From contig UQKE01000046.1 in the NCBI GenBank assembly GCA_900541555.1, positions 1 through 19,430 of the forward strand: a stretch of DNA of 19,430 nt, in the 5' to 3' direction. The stretch's first letter is position 1. The number at the start of each line of letters is the position of its first letter. Of the stretch, positions 14,501-19,430 are shown one piece after another. Both the position numbers and the translations under genes were made by a program. The DNA is from an uncultured Porphyromonadaceae bacterium (GTDB lineage Bacteria > Bacteroidota > Bacteroidia > Bacteroidales > Muribaculaceae). The notes beneath the pieces are model-generated. The model had not been told where the DNA came from. It did no database searches and saw only the letters and a program-made list of their open reading frames with translations.

Positions 14501-14728
14501 GAGAATCTGAAACCGCAGGAAACTTATGATTTTGTTTCGCAATCGTTTCGCAATGGGGAAATAGAGGAGACGGGAACAGCTATTGTCCGCATTTTGCCTC
14601 CGATGCCTCTATTTTCTAAAAATAAAGCTAATGGCAGGGAGGAGAAGAAGCAACGGGTTGTAGAAAAGTTGAAAGCCTTTTTTGAGCGATTTTTCGACGT
14701 GTCGGGCGGATTGTTCGGCACGGAATAA
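11585..14728 (+). CDS. hsdR: Type I restriction endonuclease subunit R
   Basis: A 1047-residue HsdR, close to the length of EcoR124I HsdR. The PD-(D/E)xK nuclease residues are D152, E166 and K168 (VELK), with the same 14-residue D-to-E spacing known for EcoR124I. The translocase has Walker A TTGSGKT at 326-332, the DECH box at 426-429, GFTGTP at 451-456 and the late motif QAYSRTNRI near 728-736. The protein would translocate DNA and cut at a distance when the HsdM-HsdS site is unmethylated. The gene looks intact, so the system can probably restrict, and any change in HsdS would change both the protected and the attacked site. It starts 6 nt after hsdS and ends 120 nt from the convergent dnaG. 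Confidence 0.97.
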   Translation: MSEQYKMVAENPQSTVVSDFEPAYRRSAQYQSEAEMERDFIAQLEKQGYEYLPIKTEAELIDNLRRQLERLNDYKFTDTEWQSFFADKIANRNYGIVEKTAIIQEDYIQLLARDDGTVKNIYLIDKENVHNNSLQVINQYTPEGGVRENRYDVTILVNGLPLVHVELKRRGVDIKEAFNQIDRYNRESFWAGSGLFEYVQLFVVSNGTQTKYYSNTTRASHIAEASKRSRKQGRQQTSNSFEFTSFWASRDNKVIADLADFTATFFAKHTLLNILTKYCVLTSEKLLLVMRPYQIAATESILQQIRISTNSKKYGTIEGGGYVWHTTGSGKTLTSFKTARLASRMEGVDKVLFVVDRKDLDYQTMKEYDRFEKGAANSNTSTAVLKRQLEDPHARIIITTIQKLSLFIDKNRTHDVYGKHIVFIFDECHRSQFGDMHTAIIRKFKRYHLFGFTGTPIFSANAGAGGKYDLKTTEQAFGRQLHIYTIVDAIADGNVLPFRVDYVSTMREQEDIKDEQVRNIDRERALAAPERISRIVSYILEHFDQKTKRNARSYTFNKLVNIAEMAAAKDRLTVEERKQKTRMTGFNSIFAVSSIATAKLYYSEFKRQMAQLPPDKRLRVATIFSYAPNEADDGTGLPDDENSENTDGLDKSSRDFLESAIEDYNEMFKTNYDTSADRFQNYYKDVSLQMKNREIDLLIVVNMFLTGFDATTLNTLWVDKNLRMHGLLQAYSRTNRILNSIKTFGNIVCFRNLEQATNESIALFGDKEAGGIVLLKTFDEYYYGYKDDKDKENPGYKDLVEKLLEDYPIGQRIVGEDAEKKFIRLYGSILKATNILTTFDQFAGMEILSPRDVQDYHSLYIDLYDKYRKRAEGDIVNVNDDIVFEMELIKQVEIGIDYILHLIAQMSGDHGKDKEIRLSIQKAVSSSPDLRNKKELIEDFIDQFAPEKDVNDDWHQFVRQQQKRQLDELIREENLKPQETYDFVSQSFRNGEIEETGTAIVRILPPMPLFSKNKANGREEKKQRVVEKLKAFFERFFDVSGGLFGTE

Positions 14729-14848
14729 CTTTATTTGCAGTTTCTCATGGCCTCCGATTCGTAGTTTCGACAGACAATGAGATTTTTCTCCGGCATTTTC
14801 TTTGCAGGACAATGCCGTGGTGCTTCGTTGCGGGGAGCATGGCGAGGG

Positions 14849-16996
14849 CTACGGGATGATGACGCGCTCGCCCATGTGTTTTGCCAAGCGGCTGCGAAGT
14901 TGTTGCAATTCGGAAATTTGCTTCATTAAATTTTCCGTGTCTTCCGGCGAATTGGCGGAATCGTTGATTTTCGCACGGATATGTTTGATTTGCAGGTCGA
15001 GTATGGCATCTTTCCACACCAGCAACGATTGGGGCACCAACTCGCTGAGGCGGTCGTAGTCGCTTTCGATTTTTGCATATTTCGTATGCAGTTTGCTTAA
15101 TTGCGCTTTTTCGGTGATGAGTTCCAGCGTTGTTTTCCGAATGTCGTCGTCGGGATCGGAGCAGAGATGCCTTTCGAGGAAATCAGTTTTGAATTCGGCA
15201 AGTTCGGTTTCGATGCGTTGGCCGATGCGTTCTTTCATGGAATCTTCGGCTTGGCGTATGTCGTCGATATTGTCGAATTGGGTTCTGATCCGTTCGATCT
15301 CTTCGCGTTCCAATTCTTTTTTCGTTTGCTCCAATTCAACAGCCTTTTTCTCCGATTCTGTTTTGAATTCGGGGAGCAGCGATAGTGCTTTTTGGTAGAT
15401 TTTCTGGTATGCCGGAACGCTGAACGACATTTCGTCTTTGTTTAAATCCATGTAGATGTATTCGAGAACGACGGCTTTGTATTTCAACCCATTGGCATCG
15501 ATGGCGTCGCAAAAGTCGCACATGCCGTATTTTGCGATGTAGCGAATCACTTCCGTTTCGCTTAGTTTCAGCGGATTTTTGGCCGGTTGGGCGGGTTCGG
15601 GGGCAGATTTTTGCTCTTCGTTTTTTTCTGTTCCCGTTTCTGTCGGGGCAGCGTCGTCTTCGTATTTTTTACGCAAGGCATTTGCGCGCTCCTTTTCGAT
15701 TTTTCCGCTGATGGCCTTTCTTACTTCTACGGCAAGGATTTTTTCGTCGATGTCGAAACTTGCGCTGCATTCCTTGATATAGACGGCACGGGTGATTTCC
15801 GACGGAATGACGGCAATCGACTTCACGATGTCGCTAATGGCTTCGGCTTTTCGGATGGGGTCGTCTTCAATGCCGTTCAGGAGTATGGATATTTTGAATT
15901 TGATGAAATCGGTTTCGTGGCTTTCGATGTAGCCTTGAAATTCGGCTGCCGAATGCTTTTTGGCAAAGCTGTCGGGATCGTCGCCGTCGGGCAACAGCAG
16001 CACTTTCACATTCAATCCTTCTGCCAATAGCAGATCGATGCCCCTTAGCGACGCTTTGATTCCGGCGGCATCGCCGTCGTAGAGCACGGTGATATTGTCC
16101 GAAAAACGGTGGATGAGACGGATTTGCCCTTCTGTCAGAGAAGTGCCTGACGATGCCACGACGTTTTCGATGCCGGCTTGGTGCATGGAAAGGACATCGG
16201 TATAGCCTTCGACAAGGAAACATTTTTCTTTTTTTACGATGGCTTGTTTGGCTTGGTACAAACCGTACAATTCGTTTTTCTTTTTGTAAATGGCAGATTC
16301 GGGAGAGTTGACGTATTTTGCAAGATCTTTTTTCAACGTGCGTCCGCCGAAAGCAATCACTTTTCCGGCAATGTTCATCACAGGAAACATGACGCGTCCT
16401 TTGAAGCGGTCGTATGCGCCGCGTTCGGTATTGATGCAGAGGCCTGTCTCGATGGCGAATTTGGGGTTCAAGCCTTCGCGAAGGATCGCATCGTAGAGGT
16501 CGGTGCTGCGTTCGAGCGAATAGCCGAGGTGGAATTTTCGAATAATGGCATCGGTGAACCCCCGTTCGTAGAAATAGCTGAGTCCGATGTCGCGGCCTTC
16601 GTCTGTTTCGAATAGGTTTGTTTCGAAATGTTTTAGTGCGAAGTCGTTGACAATCAACATGCTTTCCCGTTCGGATTGTGCTTGTCGCTCTTCGTCGGTA
16701 AGCTCGCGCTCTTTAACTTCGATGTTGTACTTTCGGGCGAGGTATTTCAGCGCTTCATAATAGGACATTTGTTCATGTTCCATAATGAAGTTGACGGGGC
16801 TGCCGCCTTTTCCGCAGCTGAAACACTTGCAGATGCCTTTCGATCTGGAAACGCTGAACGAGGGCGTTTTTTCGTTGTGAAACGGGCAGAGCCCCACATA
16901 GTTGGAGCCTCGACGCCGCAAATGCACGAAGTCGGATACGACGTCGACAATGTCTGCGGCGTTTAAAATTCGTTCAACAGTTTCTTTGTCAATCAT
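14849..16996 (-). CDS. dnaG: DNA primase
   Basis: A 715-residue DnaG that makes RNA primers at the replication fork. The CHC2 zinc finger is complete (C37, H40, C58, C61 in CPFHNEKTPSF and CFSCGKGG). The RNA polymerase core includes RVMFPVMNIAGKVIAFGGR, and the TOPRIM metal residues are E263 (EGYTDV), D307 and D309 (DGDAAG), and DGDDPDSF from 337. An acidic, proline- and alanine-rich linker near 450-475 leads to a long helical C-terminal part, the region that binds the DnaB helicase in other species; it is poorly conserved here as usual. It is the last gene of an apparent galE-alcohol dehydrogenase-dnaG transcript, starting 4 nt after the dehydrogenase stop. Confidence 0.97.
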   Translation of the reverse strand: MIDKETVERILNAADIVDVVSDFVHLRRRGSNYVGLCPFHNEKTPSFSVSRSKGICKCFSCGKGGSPVNFIMEHEQMSYYEALKYLARKYNIEVKERELTDEERQAQSERESMLIVNDFALKHFETNLFETDEGRDIGLSYFYERGFTDAIIRKFHLGYSLERSTDLYDAILREGLNPKFAIETGLCINTERGAYDRFKGRVMFPVMNIAGKVIAFGGRTLKKDLAKYVNSPESAIYKKKNELYGLYQAKQAIVKKEKCFLVEGYTDVLSMHQAGIENVVASSGTSLTEGQIRLIHRFSDNITVLYDGDAAGIKASLRGIDLLLAEGLNVKVLLLPDGDDPDSFAKKHSAAEFQGYIESHETDFIKFKISILLNGIEDDPIRKAEAISDIVKSIAVIPSEITRAVYIKECSASFDIDEKILAVEVRKAISGKIEKERANALRKKYEDDAAPTETGTEKNEEQKSAPEPAQPAKNPLKLSETEVIRYIAKYGMCDFCDAIDANGLKYKAVVLEYIYMDLNKDEMSFSVPAYQKIYQKALSLLPEFKTESEKKAVELEQTKKELEREEIERIRTQFDNIDDIRQAEDSMKERIGQRIETELAEFKTDFLERHLCSDPDDDIRKTTLELITEKAQLSKLHTKYAKIESDYDRLSELVPQSLLVWKDAILDLQIKHIRAKINDSANSPEDTENLMKQISELQQLRSRLAKHMGERVIIP

Positions 16997-17000
16997 TCGG

Positions 17001-18179
17001 CTATTTCAAGGCAAGGTTGTAGATGTTGATGATGTCTTGCTTGTTTAATTTCATCAGGTTGCCAAGTCCGTTTTCTCGGTTGACCAAAGCGCGTTCGGCC
17101 ATGCTTTCGAAATTGGAGTCGTCGATGCCGATTTCGGAAAGGCGGGTGGGAAGATTCAGTTGCTTGTACCAGCTTTCCAACCGCGCAATCATCGACGCAA
17201 TGGCAATTTCCGGATGTTCCGGATCCGGTGCCACTCCCCATACGCGTTCGCCGAATTGCATAAACTTTTGGGGATTGACGTGCCATACGTATTTCATCCA
17301 TGCGGGGAAAATAATCGACAGTCCTGCTCCATGTGCGATGTCGTAGGTGCCGCTTAGTTCATGCTCGATGTTGTGGCTTCCCCAGTCGCCAATGCGCCCT
17401 GAATCCAGAAGATTGTTGTGGGCTATCGTGCCTGTGAACATGATTTCCGCGCGGGCGTTGTAGTCGCGGGGATTTTCTAAGGCGATTAGTGAATTTCGAA
17501 TGATCGACATGCATGCTCCTTCGATTAGGCGGTCGGTCAAATCGACATGGTCGACATTCGTGAAATAGCGTTCCATCAAGTGGGCGAGGATGTCGGATGC
17601 TCCGCATGCGGTCTGATATGGCGGGAGCGAATAGGTCGTTTCAGGGTCGAGAATCGCAAATTTCGGGATAATGATATTGTTGTGAATGCCGCGTTTGAAG
17701 TCGCCGTCGGTGTTGGTAATGACAGATGCATAGCTTGTTTCGCTTCCTGCGGCGGGAATTGTGAGCACGACTCCAATTGGCAGGCAATGCGGGATGTCGT
17801 TCGACAGACCCATGTAGAAATCCCACACGTCGCGGTCGTTGACGGCTGCCACGCCGATTCCTTTTGCCGTGTCAATGACGCTGCCGCCACCTATGGCGAG
17901 GATAAAGTCGATGTTTTCTTGTTTGCATATTTCAGCGCCTTCTCTCACTTTGTCCAGCCGCGGATTGGGCTTGACGCCCCATATTTCTTTCCAAGATATG
18001 CCGGAGTCTTTGAGCGACGACACGACAGCTTCATAGATTCCATTTTTTTTGATAGAGCCTCCTCCGGCCACAATTAAGACATTGCGAGCCTTGAATGCTT
18101 TGATTTCTTGGCCCACTTTGGCTATTTGCCCTTTTCCGAATATGATTTTTGCCGGATTTTGAAAATTGAAGTTGATCAT
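17001..18179 (-). CDS. Iron-containing alcohol dehydrogenase
   Basis: A 392-residue group III alcohol dehydrogenase. The nucleotide-binding part has AIGGGSVIDTAKG (GGGS at 97-100). The metal ligands by FucO-like spacing are D196, H200, H269 and H283 (SDILAHLMERYF, GSHNIEHELS, DIAHGAGL). It resembles NAD(P)H-dependent butanol dehydrogenase/YqhD-type enzymes that reduce aldehydes or oxidise alcohols in the cytosol; the substrate is not determinable. It lies 27 nt after galE and 4 nt before dnaG on the same strand. Residues 43-46 are encoded over an A8 run (18043-18050 on the plus strand as T), with no sign that it is used for switching. Confidence 0.93.
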   Translation of the reverse strand: MINFNFQNPAKIIFGKGQIAKVGQEIKAFKARNVLIVAGGGSIKKNGIYEAVVSSLKDSGISWKEIWGVKPNPRLDKVREGAEICKQENIDFILAIGGGSVIDTAKGIGVAAVNDRDVWDFYMGLSNDIPHCLPIGVVLTIPAAGSETSYASVITNTDGDFKRGIHNNIIIPKFAILDPETTYSLPPYQTACGASDILAHLMERYFTNVDHVDLTDRLIEGACMSIIRNSLIALENPRDYNARAEIMFTGTIAHNNLLDSGRIGDWGSHNIEHELSGTYDIAHGAGLSIIFPAWMKYVWHVNPQKFMQFGERVWGVAPDPEHPEIAIASMIARLESWYKQLNLPTRLSEIGIDDSNFESMAERALVNRENGLGNLMKLNKQDIINIYNLALK

Positions 18180-18206
18180 TTTCCTTTGGAATCGGATTCT
18201 AAACGT

Positions 18207-19238
18207 TTACATAATTCCTTTTTCTCTCAAATGCAATTGCCATTTCCATGCGGAGCGCATCGTGTCCTCCAATGGCGTTTCTGCTTTCCAACCGAGTTCT
18301 GCGTTTGCTTTTTGCGGATTGGCCCAAACTTTTTCGATGTCGCCGGCGCGGCGTCCGACGATTTTGTGGGGCACTTTTACGCCGGTGGCTTTTTCAAACG
18401 TATTGATGAGTTCGAGCACAGAGACTCCGCTTCCGGTGCCGAGATTGTAAATTTCGACGAGTCCTGCCGGTTTGTTTAGAAGTCTCTCCACTGCGATGAC
18501 ATGGGCTTTTGCCAAATCAACGACATTGATGAAGTCGCGGATGCAAGAGCCGTCGGGCGTATTGTAGTCGTCGCCGAAAACGCTCAATTCTTTGCGGATG
18601 CCAATGGCTGTTTGCGTGAGGTAGGGGATTAAGTTTTGCGGGACGCCATTGGGCAATTCCCCGATTTCAGCGCTTGGATGAGCGCCCACCGGATTGAAAT
18701 ATCGCAAGATGACGCTGCTATATGGCGCTTCGGCCTTGATGGCATCGGTGATTATTTCTTCGCTGATTTGCTTGGTGTTGCCGTATGGCGATGTCGCTTT
18801 TTTGATCGGTGCCGATTCGTCGACCGGATTTGTGTCGGGTTCTCCATAAACTGTGCATGAAGAAGAAAAAACGATGCCTTTGACGCCATATTCAGGCATA
18901 AGCTCCAAGAGGTTGATGAGCGTCGTCAAGTTGTTCCGATAGTAAAGCAGCGGTTTCCTGACAGATTCATTTACGGCTTTGCTTGCCGCAAAATTGATGA
19001 TGCCTTTTATGCCCGGGTATTGTTCAAAAAGCGACCGCAAAGCGTCGATGTCGGTGCAGTCGGCTTCAACAAATGCCGGACGAATATGGGTGATGCGTTC
19101 AATGCCTTCGAGCACTTCGATATTGCTATTCGAAAGGTTGTCGATGATGACAACTTCGTATCCTGCATTTTGCAATTCTACTACGGTGTGAGAGCCGATA
19201 TATCCTGTTCCTCCGGTTACTAAAATGCGTTCTTTCAT
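18207..19238 (-). CDS. galE: UDP-glucose 4-epimerase
   Basis: A 343-residue short-chain dehydrogenase-type epimerase, the typical GalE length. The NAD-binding motif is GGTGYIGSH (9-17), and the catalytic YxxxK is Y152-K156 (PYGNTKQ), with the active-site serine/threonine segment SSSCTVYG just before. It interconverts UDP-glucose and UDP-galactose in the cytosol, feeding the Leloir pathway and surface polysaccharide synthesis. The C-terminal part (FGDDYNTPDGSCIRDFINVVDLAKAH, YNLGTGSGVSVLEL) is fully conserved in character. It is the first gene of the minus-strand set and has a good promoter upstream. Confidence 0.95.
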   Translation of the reverse strand: MKERILVTGGTGYIGSHTVVELQNAGYEVVIIDNLSNSNIEVLEGIERITHIRPAFVEADCTDIDALRSLFEQYPGIKGIINFAASKAVNESVRKPLLYYRNNLTTLINLLELMPEYGVKGIVFSSSCTVYGEPDTNPVDESAPIKKATSPYGNTKQISEEIITDAIKAEAPYSSVILRYFNPVGAHPSAEIGELPNGVPQNLIPYLTQTAIGIRKELSVFGDDYNTPDGSCIRDFINVVDLAKAHVIAVERLLNKPAGLVEIYNLGTGSGVSVLELINTFEKATGVKVPHKIVGRRAGDIEKVWANPQKANAELGWKAETPLEDTMRSAWKWQLHLREKGIM

Positions 19239-19281
19239 TTCATAGGTTTGTTAAAAAATTCCATTAGAGATATTCCCGATG

Positions 19282-19312
19282 CAAAGATAGTGCAAGCCGA
19301 GCGAAGAACAAT
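19282..19312 (-). promoter_or_regulatory. Bacteroides-type promoter for galE
   Basis: The minus strand reads ATTG (19312-19309, one mismatch to TTTG), 19 nt, then TATCTTTG (19289-19282), a full TAnnTTTG match. The leader to the ATG at 19238 would be about 40 nt. The -33 part overlaps the 19303-19336 hairpin. Confidence 0.55.
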
Positions 19313-19336
19313 CAAACTTGTTTGAAATTGTTCTTC
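19303..19336. other. Long imperfect hairpin overlapping the galE promoter
   Basis: GAAGAACAAT (19303-19312) pairs with ATTGTTCTTC (19327-19336), and CAAAC pairs with GTTTG around a TT turn, with a two-base AA bulge: 15 pairs in all. It has no following T run, so it is not a clear intrinsic terminator. Its overlap with the galE -33 region suggests an operator (inference). Confidence 0.6.
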
Positions 19337-19394
19337 CGAGGCGTGGCTTATCTTATGAACGCAGTTGTTTTGCGGTTGAGCGGCGTGGCAATGT

Positions 19395-19428
19395 CCTCCT
19401 CTGCCGCGCGGAGCGCGGATAGGGGAGG
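19395..19428. other. GC-rich hairpin at the window edge
   Basis: CCGCGC (19404-19409) pairs with GCGCGG (19413-19418) around GGA, and CCTCC (19395-19399) pairs with GGAGG (19424-19428) outside it. It is much GC-richer than its surroundings and could be a dispersed extragenic repeat or the stem of a terminator for a gene beyond the window. No second copy was seen here. Confidence 0.45.
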
Positions 19429-19430
19429 TG

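Noticed and set aside
14729..14848. Shared terminator between the convergent hsdR and dnaG genes
   Set aside because: Only a weak GCCGTG/CATGGC pairing with no T tail is visible.
18043..18050. A8 run in the alcohol dehydrogenase coding strand as a possible phase switch
   Set aside because: It encodes KK plus N in a conserved region, and a slip would only destroy the gene; there is no second open frame to join as there is for hsdS.
1..19430. CRISPR array, tRNA, rRNA, insertion sequence or recombinase gene
   Set aside because: No regularly spaced repeats, cloverleaf sequences, conserved rRNA segments or transposase/integrase motifs were recognised on either strand.

Overview
The window looks like chromosome of a member of the Bacteroidales (phylum Bacteroidota). 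The evidence is a HU-CCDC81 plus SPOR protein, a four-LysM protein fused to a periplasmic-binding-like domain and followed by a PorT-type beta-barrel, near-absence of Shine-Dalgarno sequences, and several copies of the Bacteroides -7 promoter element TAnnTTTG close upstream of genes. The genus cannot be fixed from what is visible.

Layout. (1) 1-2413: a minus-strand cluster (metallo-beta-lactamase-fold hydrolase, cupin, and the first codons of a radical SAM protein cut by the window edge) faces a divergent AraC-type regulator. (2) 2539-4333: a secreted TPR protein, then a membrane-anchored HU-CCDC81/SPOR protein. (3) 4346-8304, minus strand: a LysM protein, a PorT-like barrel overlapping it by 4 nt, a hemerythrin-domain protein, and a LuxR-type regulator with a degenerate receiver overlapping the hemerythrin gene by 11 nt. 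(4) 8305-8715: a 411-nt gap holding a perfect 29-bp inverted repeat around 133 nt. (5) 8716-14728: a type I restriction-modification operon, hsdM-hsdS-hsdR, of EcoR124 (type IC) character. (6) 14849-19238, minus strand: galE, an iron-dependent alcohol dehydrogenase and dnaG, apparently one transcript.

The standout is the restriction-modification locus. hsdS is split by a frameshift exactly at a run of eight G (10944-10951). One extra G, or two fewer, joins the two halves into a canonical 430-residue two-TRD subunit with no stop codon at the junction. Just upstream, a 12-bp tandem repeat encoding LQAE sits where EcoR124-family subunits carry TAEL repeats whose number sets the spacer of the recognition site. 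Upstream of hsdM, the 29-bp inverted repeat has the layout of an invertible promoter. Together these suggest a methylation system with three switches: promoter orientation (expression), repeat number (spacer length), and G-tract length (one-TRD or two-TRD specificity). The sequence features are seen directly. The switching is inferred, and sequencing error in the G run must be excluded.

The other genes look like ordinary Bacteroidales functions: envelope structure, oxidative or nitrosative stress response (hemerythrin pair), sugar-nucleotide metabolism and replication. No tRNA, rRNA, CRISPR array, transposase or recombinase gene was seen. An invertase for the hsdM-upstream segment would therefore have to act from elsewhere.
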